The notes under the pieces were generated by a model that had not been told where the DNA came from, did no database searches, and saw nothing but the letters and a program-made list of their open reading frames with translations. A stretch of 64,000 nt of DNA, taken from contig NZ_FCOX02000036.1 in the NCBI RefSeq assembly GCF_900044055.2, positions 27,423 through 91,422 on the forward strand, read 5' to 3'. The position numbers and the translations under genes were made by a program. This DNA comes from Caballeronia calidae (GTDB taxonomy: Bacteria; Pseudomonadota; Gammaproteobacteria; Burkholderiales; Burkholderiaceae). Every line of letters begins with the position of its first letter. Positions within the stretch are counted from its first letter, which is position 1. Below, in pieces: positions 1 to 11,651 of this stretch.

Positions 1-496
1 GCCCGGCAGCTGCTTCGTCGCTTTCGGCCGCTTCTTCACGGGGCTGTGCCTGGGCGCTCGCCTCCTGCTTCGCCGCGCCGCCCATCGGCCAGCCGGAGGC
101 CGCGGACTTCGCCTTCTCCGCCGCCGCGTTCTGCGCGCTTTTTTCCACCGACGACTGCGCGAACGCGCCGAACGAGCGCAGCGTGGCGAGCGTCGCGCGC
201 TGCACTTCGAGCGCCTGGATCGCCGACTGCAACATGTTGAGATTGAGCTTCAGCCATTGCTCGACGGCGCGCATGTCCGTCACGCGCTTGTCGAGTTCTT
301 CGATGTTGGTGAGCGGCGCGAGCATGTCCGACATCATCGAGAGGGAGGGACCCACGCCCTGCCCGCCACCCGGCATCGCGGCGGCGAAAGGATTCAGGCG
401 CATCAGCTCCCACATCTTGCCCATCATGTCGGCCTGGCCGAATCCGGGAAAACCGGGAATCGTGTAGGGCGGCGTGCCGCCAGCGTTATCGGTCAT
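1..496 (-). CDS. phaM: PhaM-like polyhydroxyalkanoate granule-associated protein (C-terminus beyond window)
   Basis: About 165 N-terminal residues are visible; the frame stays open to base 1, so the gene is cut by the window edge. Reading starts at the ATG at 496. The N-terminal part has the PhaM hallmarks: an opening rich in Gly, Pro and Phe (PGFPGFGQADMMGKMWELMR), a Met/Pro-rich stretch, then a helical segment (NIEELDKRVTDMRAVEQWLK, about residues 70-90) and an Ala/Lys/Glu-rich tail. In Ralstonia eutropha, PhaM activates PHA synthase PhaC1 and links PHB granules to the nucleoid through a basic C-terminal tail; that tail is not visible here. The downstream minus-strand neighbour is an enoyl-CoA hydratase family gene 37 bases away. 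Family assignment is by recognition of the N-terminal pattern. Confidence 0.8.
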   Translation of the reverse strand, partial: MTDNAGGTPPYTIPGFPGFGQADMMGKMWELMRLNPFAAAMPGGGQGVGPSLSMMSDMLAPLTNIEELDKRVTDMRAVEQWLKLNLNMLQSAIQALEVQRATLATLRSFGAFAQSSVEKSAQNAAAEKAKSAASGWPMGGAAKQEASAQAQPREEAAESDEAAAG

Positions 497-533
497 TCGA
501 CTCTCCTTGTTTTCGGGGTTTGATTCGCTTCGC

Positions 534-1361
534 TCAGAACGGCGCGCCGCCCGGAAAATCCGGCGCGCGCCGCTCGCGCAGAGAGCGCACGCCTTCGTGC
601 ACGTCCGGCCCCGCGAAGCCCATGAATTCCAGCGCGAGCGACGTGTCGAAGGTCGGCCCCGCCGAGCGCAGCCAGTTGTTGAGCGCGTACTTGGTCCAGC
701 GGATCGCGGTCTGCGAGCCCTGCGCGAGACGGTTCGCGATTTCGATCGCCTTCGGCATCAGTTCGTTCTCGTCGACCGCGAGCGACACCAGCCCGATGCG
801 CTCCGCTTCCTCGCCGCTCACCGGCTCGCACAGCAGCAGATAGTACTTGGCCTTCGCCATGCCGCACAGCAGCGGCCAGACGATCGCCGCATGGTCGCCC
901 GCCGCGACGCCGAGCCGCGTGTGCCCGTCGATGATGCGCGCCGACTTCGACGCGATCGAGATATCGGCGAGCAGGCCCGCGACGAGCCCCGCGCCGACCG
1001 CCGGGCCATGCATCGCGGAGACGATCGGCTTACCGCAGTTGATCACGTTATAGACGAGATCGCGCGCCTCGCGCCAGACGCGCGCGCGCACGTCGAAGTC
1101 GTTGGCCATCTCCTCGACGAGCCCGAGATCGCCGCCCGCCGAAAAGCCCTTGCCTTCGCCTCGAATGAGCGCGACGCGCGTCTCCGGATCGCGATCGATG
1201 TCGCGCCAGATTTCCGCGAGCTCGCGGTGCATGCCGGCGTCGGCGGTGGACAAGGCGCTCTTGTTCGCGCCCGCGCCGGGCATCACCACTTCGAGCACGC
1301 CGTGCGGATGGCGGCGCAGCTCGAGCGACTTGTAGTTCGCGTAGAAGGAAAGATCGCTCAT
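534..1361 (-). CDS. Enoyl-CoA hydratase/isomerase family protein
   Basis: This 275-residue protein has crotonase-fold length and architecture. The two oxyanion-hole segments are visible as GKGFSAGGDL (about residues 70-80) and HGPAVGAGLV (about 117-126). The family normally hydrates 2-enoyl-CoA using two glutamates; at the corresponding stretch this protein reads IDGHTRLGVAAGDHAA, without the usual Glu, so the reaction may differ (isomerase, hydrolase or another crotonase activity). It lies 16 bases downstream of a branched-chain-type binding protein gene and shares its direction with a fumarylacetoacetase-family gene. This suggests uptake and degradation of a carboxylic or aromatic acid under the nearby IclR regulator. 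Substrate is unknown. Confidence 0.85.
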   Translation of the reverse strand: MSDLSFYANYKSLELRRHPHGVLEVVMPGAGANKSALSTADAGMHRELAEIWRDIDRDPETRVALIRGEGKGFSAGGDLGLVEEMANDFDVRARVWREARDLVYNVINCGKPIVSAMHGPAVGAGLVAGLLADISIASKSARIIDGHTRLGVAAGDHAAIVWPLLCGMAKAKYYLLLCEPVSGEEAERIGLVSLAVDENELMPKAIEIANRLAQGSQTAIRWTKYALNNWLRSAGPTFDTSLALEFMGFAGPDVHEGVRSLRERRAPDFPGGAPF

Positions 1362-1377
1362 GTCTTCAGACCCAGTG

Positions 1378-2547
1378 TTAGCGCGGCTGATAGATCCATT
1401 TGCCGTCGCGGATCTCGACCATCACGCGCGCGCGCTGGTCGAGGCCGATGTGATCGTTGGGCGTCATATTGACCTGCCCGTTGGTGTCGGCGAAATTCTT
1501 CGTGCCTTCGAGCGCATCGCGCAGCGCGGCGCGGAACGCGGGCGTGCCGGGCGCGCCCGCCTTCATCGCGATGGGCACCGCGCGGTTGAGCAGCATGCCC
1601 GCGTCCCACGCATACGAGCCGAACGCCGACACGGTGCCCGCGCCCTGCTTCGCCTCATACAGTTTGATGTATTCGAGCGCGAGCCGCTTGGCCGGATGAT
1701 CGTCGGGCAGCTGCGCGGCGACGAGCACCGGGCTCGCGGGCAGGAAGGTGCCGTTGCAATCCGCGCCGCACACGCGCAGGAAGTCGCGGTTGCCCACGCC
1801 GTGATTGTGATAGACCTTGCCCTTGTAGCCGCGCTGCGCGAGCGTCTTCGGCGGCAAGGCAGCGGGCGTGCCGGCCGCGCCGACGACCACCGCATCCGGC
1901 TTCGCCGCGAGAATCTTGAGGATCTGCCCGGTCACGCTCGGATCGGTGCGGTTGAAGCGCTCATTCGCTACCACTTCGATCTTGTGGAGCTGGGCGAACT
2001 TCGCGACTTCGGCATAGAACGTCTCGCCGAGCGCGTCCGCCTGACCGATGTACGCGAGCGTCTTCACGCCATGATTGCTCGCATGCTCGGCGATCGCGGA
2101 GGCCATCATCGCGTCGGTTTGCGGCGTCTTGAAGACCCAGCGGCGTTTGTCGTCCACCGGCTCGATGATCTTCGACGACGACGCGAGCGAGATCATCGGC
2201 GTTTGCCCTTGCGCGACGACATCGATCATCGCGAGGGAGTTCGGCGTGATCGACGAGCCGATGATCGCATCGACCTGATCTTCGCTGATGAGCTTCTTCG
2301 TGGTTTGCACGGCTTGCGTGGTGTCGGAAGCATCGTCGAGCACGATGTAATCGACGGGCTTGCCGCCCATTTCCTTCGGCAACAGCGCGACGGTATCGCG
2401 CGCCGGAATGCCGAGCGATGCGGCCGGCCCCGTGAGCGAGAGCACGAGGCCGATCTTCACGTGCTGCGTCTGCTGCGCGAATGCCGCTGTCGTCGCGGCG
2501 AGCGCGAACGCCGCGCCCGCCAGGAATTTCCACTTGCCTGCCGCCAT
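1378..2547 (-). CDS. ABC transporter periplasmic substrate-binding protein, branched-chain amino acid (LivK) type
   Basis: This is a type I periplasmic binding protein of 389 residues. I start it at the ATG at 2547, not at the upstream in-frame ATG at 2598, because a GGAGAC ribosome site precedes it and a clean signal peptide follows (KWKFLAGAAFALAATTAAFA, cleavage likely after AFA). The mature protein begins with VKIGLVLSLTGPAASLG, typical of LivJ/LivK proteins that bind amino acids, amides or aromatic acids. No permease or ATPase genes lie next to it, so it may work with an unlinked transporter. Grouping with catabolic genes suggests the ligand is the substrate they break down. Confidence 0.88.
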   Translation of the reverse strand: MAAGKWKFLAGAAFALAATTAAFAQQTQHVKIGLVLSLTGPAASLGIPARDTVALLPKEMGGKPVDYIVLDDASDTTQAVQTTKKLISEDQVDAIIGSSITPNSLAMIDVVAQGQTPMISLASSSKIIEPVDDKRRWVFKTPQTDAMMASAIAEHASNHGVKTLAYIGQADALGETFYAEVAKFAQLHKIEVVANERFNRTDPSVTGQILKILAAKPDAVVVGAAGTPAALPPKTLAQRGYKGKVYHNHGVGNRDFLRVCGADCNGTFLPASPVLVAAQLPDDHPAKRLALEYIKLYEAKQGAGTVSAFGSYAWDAGMLLNRAVPIAMKAGAPGTPAFRAALRDALEGTKNFADTNGQVNMTPNDHIGLDQRARVMVEIRDGKWIYQPR

Positions 2548-2668
2548 CGAAAGTCTCCTTTTTTTGATCGTTCTTGTGCTGCAAAAGCAGCCCGGCAAAG
2601 TGTAAGGCGTGCCTCATGCGCACCGCATCGGGCTAAACCCGTTGCGGCGCGGAAGACCCGGCGCGGCT

Positions 2669-3655
2669 TCAGTGCTCCGGCTGCACGACCGCCTGATCGA
2701 TCGCGCCGAAGATCGACTTGCCGTCTTCGTCGAACATCTCGATCTTCACGCTGTCGCCGAACTTCATGAAGCTCGTTTGCGGCGCACCGTGCTCGATGGT
2801 TTCGAGACACCGCTTCTCGGCGATGCAGCAGTAACCGCGCTTCGCGTCCTTGTTCGAGATCGTGCCGGAGCCGACGATCGAGCCCGCGCGCAGGTTGCGC
2901 GTCTTCGCGGCGTGCGAGATCAGCTGGCCGAAGTGGAACACCATGTCCGTGCCGCAATCCGGCTGACCGACCTTCTTGCCGTTCCAGTGCACGATCATCG
3001 GACGATGCACGCGGCCTTCGCGCCACGCGTCGCCGAGTTCGTCGGGCGTGACGGCGACCGGCGAGAACGCGGTGGCGGGCTTGCTCTGGAAAAAGCCGAA
3101 GCCCTTCGCGAGCTCGGCGGGAATGAGATTGCGCAGCGAGACGTCGTTCACGAGCATCAACAGGCGCACGCCGCGCAGCGCTTCGTCGGGCATTGCGGCC
3201 ATATGGACATCGGAGGTGATGACGGCGACTTCGGCCTCGAAGTCGATGCCATACGATTCCGTCGCGCACACGATGTCGTCCGTCGGGCCGATGAAGTCGT
3301 CGCTGCCGCCCTGGTACATCAGCGGATCGGTCCAGAATTCGGGCGGCATGTCCGCGCCGCGCGCGCGCCGCACAAGCTCGACATGATTCACGTACGACGA
3401 GCCGTCCGCCCATTGGAACGCGCGCGGCAGCGGCGCCATGCAGGCCTTCGGATCGAAGGAAAACGTATTGCGCGCGCGGCCGAGGTTCAGCGCTTCGTAG
3501 ACTTCCATGAGCTGCGGCGCGTAGAAGGTCCAGTCGTCGAGCGCGCGTTGCAGCGTCGACACGATTCCATCGGCGATCGCGGCCGTGCGCAGATCGCGCG
3601 AGACGACGACGAGCTGGCCGTCGCGCGTGCCGTCCTTCAATGTTGCGAGTTTCAT
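2669..3655 (-). CDS. Fumarylacetoacetate hydrolase family protein
   Basis: The protein has 328 residues. The metal-binding core of the FAH family is visible: a Glu pair in GIDFEAEVAVITSDV and the following GSGTISNKD segment near the C-terminus. FAH-family enzymes cleave C-C bonds of beta-diketo acids (fumarylacetoacetase) or act on 2-oxo-3-deoxy sugar acids and acylpyruvates. The N-terminal start, MKLATLKDGTRDGQLVVVSR, is frequent in bacterial FAH proteins in aromatic or tyrosine-like pathways. It is the first gene of the minus-strand group and is divergent from the IclR regulator at 3757, which probably controls it. The exact substrate cannot be told from the sequence. Confidence 0.87.
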   Translation of the reverse strand: MKLATLKDGTRDGQLVVVSRDLRTAAIADGIVSTLQRALDDWTFYAPQLMEVYEALNLGRARNTFSFDPKACMAPLPRAFQWADGSSYVNHVELVRRARGADMPPEFWTDPLMYQGGSDDFIGPTDDIVCATESYGIDFEAEVAVITSDVHMAAMPDEALRGVRLLMLVNDVSLRNLIPAELAKGFGFFQSKPATAFSPVAVTPDELGDAWREGRVHRPMIVHWNGKKVGQPDCGTDMVFHFGQLISHAAKTRNLRAGSIVGSGTISNKDAKRGYCCIAEKRCLETIEHGAPQTSFMKFGDSVKIEMFDEDGKSIFGAIDQAVVQPEH

Positions 3656-3756
3656 GGAGCGGGTGCCGGTGACTTGAGGTGACGTTAAGGGAAATCTATT
3701 TTACGATGGTGAATCCCTCGCCGGCACTCGGCCGAACGGCATAGGCCTTTTCGCAC

Positions 3757-4569
3757 ATGCAATCCACCTCCCTCACCGACGACGAAGACACCGTCGACGC
3801 CGCCGAAGAGAAAACGCGCTCCGGCATTCAATCGATCGAAGTCGGCTTCCGTCTGCTCGACGTGCTCACCAACGAGCCGCGCGCGATGATGCTGCGCGAC
3901 CTCGCGCAGCGCGCGGGCATGAGCCCGGCGAAGGCGCATCGTTATCTCGTGAGCTTTTTGCGGCTCGGAGTTGCGTCGCAGGATCCGGTTTCCGGGCGCT
4001 ATGAGCTCGGCGGCTTCGCGTTGCAGATGGGTCTCGCGCGGCTCGCGCGCGTCGATGGCGTGAGGCTCGCGCGCATCGCGCTCGCCGAACTGCGCGACCG
4101 GCTGGACCAGACTGTCGGCATCGCGGTGTGGGGCAATCAGGGGCCGACGGTCGTGCACTGGATGGAGTCGAGCCATCCGGCGAAGGCATCGCTCAAGCTG
4201 GGCGACGTGATGCCGCTGCTGACGTCCGCGACCGGCCTGCTGTTCGCCGCCTATCTGCCGCGCAGCAAGACGCAGCCGATGCTCGATCGCGAGCTCGCCG
4301 CGATGAAGCAGACGATGGCCGATGTCGAGCCGCAGCTCGCCGACGTGCGCGAGCATGGCGCGGCGCGCGTCGAAGGCATGTTGCTGCCGACGATTCACGC
4401 GTTCTGCACGCCGGTCTTCGATTCGACCGGCGAACTCGCGCTGGGGCTGATCGCGCTGGGGCACGAAGGCACGTTCGACACGCGCTGGGGCGGCGAAATC
4501 GACTCCGCGTTGCGCGAATGCGCGCGCGGGCTGTCGTATGAACTGGGGTATAAGGCGGGCGAGCGCTGA
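3757..4569 (+). CDS. IclR family transcriptional regulator
   Basis: This 270-residue protein has the two IclR domains. A winged helix-turn-helix spans about residues 26-85 (IEVGFRLLDVLTNEPRAMML, then AGMSPAKAHRYLVSFLRLG as recognition region), and a GAF-like effector-binding domain fills residues about 100-265. IclR proteins repress or activate adjacent catabolic operons in response to a small carboxylic effector. It is transcribed divergently from the FAH-family gene across about 100 bases (3656-3756), the expected position for autoregulation and for control of the minus-strand cluster. I could not pick out a convincing operator palindrome in the gap. Confidence 0.9.
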   Translation: MQSTSLTDDEDTVDAAEEKTRSGIQSIEVGFRLLDVLTNEPRAMMLRDLAQRAGMSPAKAHRYLVSFLRLGVASQDPVSGRYELGGFALQMGLARLARVDGVRLARIALAELRDRLDQTVGIAVWGNQGPTVVHWMESSHPAKASLKLGDVMPLLTSATGLLFAAYLPRSKTQPMLDRELAAMKQTMADVEPQLADVREHGAARVEGMLLPTIHAFCTPVFDSTGELALGLIALGHEGTFDTRWGGEIDSALRECARGLSYELGYKAGER

Positions 4570-4684
4570 CCTGCGGGCTCGCAGCGTTTGGCGGAAGGGT
4601 CAGGAACATCGTTTCGACCGCGCTTGTCTTATGCCTTTCGCCTGACCTGCCTGATCCGCAATACGCGTCCCTTCCTCCTGCACG

Positions 4685-5884
4685 ATGTCACTGTTCGAAT
4701 CTCGCCGTCATCGCCCCGCGCCGGGCGAGCCGCTCCATGCCGCCTCCGCAACTTCCGCGCCGCGACGCTGGGTGCCCTGGCTGCTGGCCGCGTTGATCGT
4801 CGCCGGTTTGCACTGGAGCGCAATGCGGTGGATCGACCGCAGCCGGCTGCCGACGAACGCGCCGCCGGAAACGCCGCCCGTCGAAGTGCAATTGCTGACG
4901 CCGAAGCCGGTCGCGCCGCCCGCGCCCGCGCCGCCCAAGCCGGCCGCGCCGACAACGCCCACGCCGCCGAAGCACGCCGCGCCCGCGCCGAAACCGGCAG
5001 CCGCGCCCGTACTGAGCGCGACGACGCCGCAACCGGACGCGCCCGCGGCAGCCTCCGCCGGTCCCGCATCCGGTTCCGCCCAAGCGGCCGCGCCATCGCC
5101 CGCATCTCAATCCGCTTCACAGCCCGCAGCGCAGCCCACGGACGCATCGGGCGACAAATTCGATGTTCCGCCCACGGGCGAGCTACGTTACGACACGCTC
5201 GTGAACGGCATGATGAATCAGACCGGCACGATCCACTGGGCCAACGACGGCCAGCATTACGAAATGGTCGTCTCGATTCCGCTGCCTTTCGTCGGTCCGT
5301 ATGTGTATTCGAGCAAGGGTCATATCGACGGATTCGGCATCGCGCCGGAACAGTATTCCGAGCAGCGCGGCCGCCGCGCCGCCGACATCGCCATCTTCAA
5401 TCGCGAAACGAAGCAGATCGTCTACACGAAGACGCCGCAAGCCCAGCCGCTCGCGGACGGCGCGCAGGACCGCTTCAGCGTCGTCATGCAGCTCGCGAGC
5501 CTCGTGCGCGGCGCGCCGGACAAGTACAAGCCCGGCGTGACGCGGCAATTCAGCGTCGCGGACAACGACAGCAACGAAATCTGGCCGATCGAAACCGTCG
5601 GCGATGAAAACGTGCAGGCGCGCGGCGGCTTCACGACCGCGCGGCATTTCACCCGCCTGCCGCGCAAGGAGGGCGACCGCCGCAAGCTCGACATCTGGCT
5701 CGCGCCGTCGATCGGCTGGCTGCCCGTGCGGATTCTGCAAACCGAGCCGAACGGAATGCAAATCGAACTGCTCTGGGCGGGCAAGCTCGCGCCATCGACA
5801 GCGGCGACGGCAAGCGGAACCGCAGGCACGTCGAATGTGTCTGATGAAAGCGCACCGGCCGTGTCAGAGCCGGACAAGCCGTAA
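4685..5884 (+). CDS. DUF3108 domain protein with N-terminal membrane anchor and Pro/Ala-rich linker
   Basis: The protein has 399 residues. A short cytoplasmic N-terminus is followed by one membrane segment (about residues 28-47, WVPWLLAALIVAGLHW). A long Pro/Ala/Lys-rich spacer follows (about 60-140), resembling the periplasm-spanning part of TonB-type proteins. The DUF3108 domain then begins near FDVPPTGELRYDTLVNGMM. DUF3108 proteins are envelope proteins of unknown molecular function. The C-terminal 25 residues are Ser/Ala/Thr-rich and look disordered. The gene stands alone between the IclR gene and an alpha/beta hydrolase gene. Confidence 0.8.
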   Translation: MSLFESRRHRPAPGEPLHAASATSAPRRWVPWLLAALIVAGLHWSAMRWIDRSRLPTNAPPETPPVEVQLLTPKPVAPPAPAPPKPAAPTTPTPPKHAAPAPKPAAAPVLSATTPQPDAPAAASAGPASGSAQAAAPSPASQSASQPAAQPTDASGDKFDVPPTGELRYDTLVNGMMNQTGTIHWANDGQHYEMVVSIPLPFVGPYVYSSKGHIDGFGIAPEQYSEQRGRRAADIAIFNRETKQIVYTKTPQAQPLADGAQDRFSVVMQLASLVRGAPDKYKPGVTRQFSVADNDSNEIWPIETVGDENVQARGGFTTARHFTRLPRKEGDRRKLDIWLAPSIGWLPVRILQTEPNGMQIELLWAGKLAPSTAATASGTAGTSNVSDESAPAVSEPDKP

Positions 5885-5987
5885 CGCACGCGTCACACTT
5901 CGTGGCATCCGCATTGCGGGAAGCGTATGGCATCGCGAGCAGTCAATCGGAGACAGCATTGCAAACCGCACTCTTTACGGAGCCGAT

Positions 5988-6776
5988 ATGCAGTTGACGA
6001 TCAATCGCATCGACACACGTTACGTTCTCGACAACGAAGGCGGCGGACCCTGGCTCGTCTTCATTCATCAACTGGCGGGTGATCTGTCGGTCTGGGACCA
6101 GATGGCCGGCTATTTCCGCCACGATTTCACCGTGCTGCGCTACGACCTGCGCGGGCACGGCGACACCACCGCATCGCCGGACAGCTTCACCATCGACGAT
6201 CTCGCCGATGATCTCGCGCAGTTGCTCGACCAGCTCGGCGCGCCGTCCGCGCATGTGGTCGGGCTGTCGATCGGCGGCATGGTCGCGCAGAAGTTCGCGA
6301 TCAACCATGCGGACAAGGTGGAATCGCTGACCGTCGTCGGCGCACCGGCGTTCATCCCCGAGGATGCGCGCCCGACCTTCGCGCAACGGGCAGCGTCCGT
6401 GCGCGAAAACGGGACTGCGAGTATCGTGGAATCAACGCTCGAACGCTGGCTCACGCCTGACTTTCGCAAGGCGCATCCCGAAGTGGTCGAGCCGATCGGG
6501 GAAACGATCGCGCGCACACCCGCCGAGGGGTTTGCACGCGCGGCGGAAGCGGTCAGCCGTTTCGATGCGCGGGACAAACTCGCTTCCGTGAACAAACGCA
6601 CACTCGTGGTAGCGGGCGAGCACGACGTTGGCACACCGCATGCTGCTTCAAAGGTGATCGCGGACACGGTTCCGGGCGCGAGATTCGAACTACTCAACGC
6701 GGCGCACCTGTCACCGGTCGAGGAATCGCAGCGCTTCAGCGCGTTACTTGGGGCCTTCTTACGCGATTCCACATGA
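5988..6776 (+). CDS. Alpha/beta hydrolase, 3-oxoadipate enol-lactonase (PcaD)-like
   Basis: This 262-residue protein starts at the ATG at 5988 (MQLTINRIDTRYVLDNEGGG). I preferred it over the long upstream extension of the same frame, which has no recognisable content. The nucleophile elbow GLSIGGM gives the catalytic Ser (about residue 94). The oxyanion segment is FIHQLAGD near residue 25, the likely catalytic Asp lies near GEHDVG and the catalytic His is in NAAHLSP. The overall pattern matches PcaD-type enol-lactonases and related carboxyl-ester hydrolases. No other protocatechuate-pathway genes are beside it, so the PcaD role is only a possibility. Confidence 0.82.
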   Translation: MQLTINRIDTRYVLDNEGGGPWLVFIHQLAGDLSVWDQMAGYFRHDFTVLRYDLRGHGDTTASPDSFTIDDLADDLAQLLDQLGAPSAHVVGLSIGGMVAQKFAINHADKVESLTVVGAPAFIPEDARPTFAQRAASVRENGTASIVESTLERWLTPDFRKAHPEVVEPIGETIARTPAEGFARAAEAVSRFDARDKLASVNKRTLVVAGEHDVGTPHAASKVIADTVPGARFELLNAAHLSPVEESQRFSALLGAFLRDST

Positions 6777-6913
6777 TTCGTCCTGTTTGTTGCTGAAAAA
6801 GAAAGCCTCGATACAACCGGCATCACTTCGAGGCCACCCCTTGAATTCCAACCCAATCGCTCCAATTACGATTCAGGATTGCCAGGAGCAAACAAGGAAT
6901 AAGGAGTGTCGCC

Positions 6914-7171
6914 ATGCAAATGATCTACAACAGCCCCAACTATTGCGTTGTCGAGTTTCCGCCGCAAGACAACCATCTCGCCATGAAGGCGGGCGGCTAC
7001 GAGATCGTCGACAAGAACACGCAACGGGAAATCTTCATCGACGGCGCACTGGCCGCGAAGTTTCGCGAGCACGTGCAGCAGCTGATCGCGGAAGAGCCTT
7101 CGCTCGAGGATGTCGATGAGTTCCTCGGCCAGTTCGATATCTTGATGAACCAGCCAGTCGTGCTTCACTGA
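6914..7171 (+). CDS. DUF3567 family small protein
   Basis: This is an 85-residue acidic protein, MQMIYNSPNYCVVEFPPQDN onwards, with GGYEIVDKNTQREIFIDG in the middle and an acidic C-terminal helix (EEPSLEDVDEFLGQFD). It is a conserved betaproteobacterial small protein of unknown function. A strong ribosome site (AAGGAG) precedes the ATG and an intrinsic terminator follows about 85 bases after the stop, so it is probably a single-gene transcript. Confidence 0.8.
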   Translation: MQMIYNSPNYCVVEFPPQDNHLAMKAGGYEIVDKNTQREIFIDGALAAKFREHVQQLIAEEPSLEDVDEFLGQFDILMNQPVVLH

Positions 7172-7255
7172 TGCACCCGTTGCGCTGACGGCCTGCCGCC
7201 AGCGCCCGCCGCCGCACGGACCTGCGGCCCAGGCGACACTCGCCACTTTCAAAAG

Positions 7256-7287
7256 ACCCCGCCCGGCAACCGGCGGGGTTCTTTTTT
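7256..7287 (+). terminator. Intrinsic terminator after the DUF3567 gene
   Basis: The stem ACCCCGCC/GGCGGGGT is followed by TTCTTTTTT. It separates the DUF3567 transcript from the metH genes. Confidence 0.85.
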
Positions 7288-7392
7288 GCGCGGAATCACG
7301 CCCTTCTTCACGTCTCTTCAGCCGGAAGCGACCGCTTCGCGCTGCGGCTACAATGTCAGGCTATTTCACATTTGGTGCAGGCCTTGTCCGTC

Positions 7393-8454
7393 ATGACCCC
7401 GAACGCCATTCCAAAAGCTTCCGCGCGTGCGTACACACGCGGCGCCGCGCTGCCCGCGCTCCTGAAAAAGCGCATCCTGATCCTCGATGGCGCGATGGGC
7501 ACGATGATCCAGCGCTACAAGCTCGACGAAGCCGCGTATCGCGGTGAGCGCTTCAAGGACTATGGCCGCGACATCAAGGGCAACAACGAACTGCTGTCGA
7601 TCACGCAGCCGCAGGTCATCCGCGAGATTCACGAGCAATATCTGGCGGCGGGCGCGGACATCGTCGAGACGAACACGTTCGGCGCCACGCGCGTCGCGCA
7701 AGCCGACTACGGCATGGAAGACCTCGCGGCCGAGATGAACATCGAGTCGGCGAAGCTCGCGCGCGAAGCCTGCGACAAATACTCGACAACGGACAAGCCG
7801 CGCTTCGTCGCGGGCGCGATCGGGCCGACGCCGAAGACCGCGAGCATTTCGCCGGACGTGAACGATCCGGGCGCGCGCAACGTGACCTTCGACGAACTGC
7901 GCGACGCGTACTACGAGCAGGCGAAGGCGCTGCTCGACGCCGGCTGCGATCTGTTTCTCGTCGAAACGATCTTCGACACGTTGAACGCAAAAGCGGCGCT
8001 CTTCGCGCTCGATCAACTGTTCGACGATACCGGCGAACTCGTGCCGATCATGATCTCGGGCACCGTCACCGATGCATCGGGCCGCATTCTGTCGGGACAA
8101 ACGGTCGAGGCGTTCTGGAACTCGCTGCGTCACGCGAAGCCGCTGACTTTCGGCCTGAACTGCGCGCTCGGCGCGGCGCTGATGCGCCCGTACATCGCCG
8201 AGCTGGCGAAGCTGTGCGATACCTACGTGTCCTGCTATCCGAACGCGGGCCTGCCGAATCCGATGAGCGATACCGGCTTCGACGAGACGCCGGATGTAAC
8301 GTCTGGATTGCTGAAGGAATTCGCGACGGCGGGCCTCGTGAACGTCGCGGGCGGATGCTGCGGCACGACGCCGGAGCACATCGCGGAAATCGCGAAGGCG
8401 CTCGCCGAAGTTAAGCCGCGCGCGTTCCCGTCGCAGTATCGCGACGCAGCCTGA
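7393..8454 (+). CDS. metH: Cobalamin-dependent methionine synthase, homocysteine-binding module (split MetH N-part)
   Basis: The protein has 353 residues from the ATG at 7393; an in-frame TTG at 7372 is a weaker alternative. It is a stand-alone homocysteine S-methyltransferase domain. The zinc cysteines are visible in the segments LNCALGAAL (about residue 257) and AGGCCGTTPEHI (about 320), matching the three-Cys zinc site that activates homocysteine. The N-terminal LILDGAMGTMIQRYKL is the usual MetH opening. In E. coli this domain is fused to the rest of MetH; here the remaining domains are in the next gene, 21 bases downstream, so the two products must cooperate in trans. Confidence 0.93.
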   Translation: MTPNAIPKASARAYTRGAALPALLKKRILILDGAMGTMIQRYKLDEAAYRGERFKDYGRDIKGNNELLSITQPQVIREIHEQYLAAGADIVETNTFGATRVAQADYGMEDLAAEMNIESAKLAREACDKYSTTDKPRFVAGAIGPTPKTASISPDVNDPGARNVTFDELRDAYYEQAKALLDAGCDLFLVETIFDTLNAKAALFALDQLFDDTGELVPIMISGTVTDASGRILSGQTVEAFWNSLRHAKPLTFGLNCALGAALMRPYIAELAKLCDTYVSCYPNAGLPNPMSDTGFDETPDVTSGLLKEFATAGLVNVAGGCCGTTPEHIAEIAKALAEVKPRAFPSQYRDAA

Positions 8455-8475
8455 CATCAGAAAGAGATAACAGAC

Positions 8476-11193
<2,718 letters not shown>

Positions 11194-11339
11194 AGGCTCG
11201 AAGCAACGACATATCGCGCGCGCTATAGCGGGAATGCGCTGGAAACCGGCGGAAAGTTTTTGGTTTCCGTAGACTTGTCAGCGCGATCAGCCGTCAACGC
11301 GACGGGCATCGCGCTCTTTTCGTCAACGGAGAAAGTCGC

Positions 11340-11546
11340 ATGAAGAAGATGACGTCCGCCGTAACCGTAGCAATCACCGCGGCTTTGCTCGCAGCTTCGA
11401 GTTCCGCTGCGTTCGCGCAGGCGAGCAGCACTCAGGCGTCCTCGTATTCGCCGCCGCAGTCGGAGCACAAGAAGAAACCGAAGAAGCCGAAGAAGCCGCA
11501 CACGCCCGCGCAACCGGCAGAACCGGAAGGCGGCCAGTCCAAGTAA
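11340..11546 (+). CDS. Small secreted Lys/Pro-rich protein
   Basis: This 68-residue product has a clear signal peptide (MKKMTSAVTVAITAALLAAS, cleavage probably after AFA near residue 24). The short mature part is dominated by Ser/Gln and a KKKPKKPKKPHTPAQP stretch. No domain is recognised. The basic, proline-rich mature region would be extended and positively charged in the periplasm. A ribosome site (GGAG) precedes the ATG and a terminator follows. Short secreted basic proteins of this kind are common orphans in Burkholderia-type genomes. Confidence 0.6.
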   Translation: MKKMTSAVTVAITAALLAASSSAAFAQASSTQASSYSPPQSEHKKKPKKPKKPHTPAQPAEPEGGQSK

Positions 11547-11590
11547 CGCTCGATAGCGCGACCGAAGCCGTCAGACGTTTCATCGGAAGA

Positions 11591-11626
11591 AAAAAACCCG
11601 CATCGGAAGCGATGCGGGTTTTTCTT
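11591..11626 (+). terminator. Intrinsic terminator, probably bidirectional
   Basis: The perfect stem CCCGCATCG/CGATGCGGG has an A-run on its left and TTTTTCTTT on its right. It serves the small secreted protein gene from the left and the convergent DUF1840 gene from the right. Confidence 0.88.
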
Positions 11627-11651
11627 TGTCGACGCCTTGGACGCCGGGAAA

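Noticed and set aside
474..1472. Plus-strand 332-codon frame opposite the enoyl-CoA hydratase gene
   Set aside because: Arg-rich shadow of a well-supported crotonase gene in high-GC DNA.
7288..7392. Cobalamin or SAM/SAH riboswitch before metH
   Set aside because: The gap after the terminator is only about 100 bases and shows no B12-box or other riboswitch signature.
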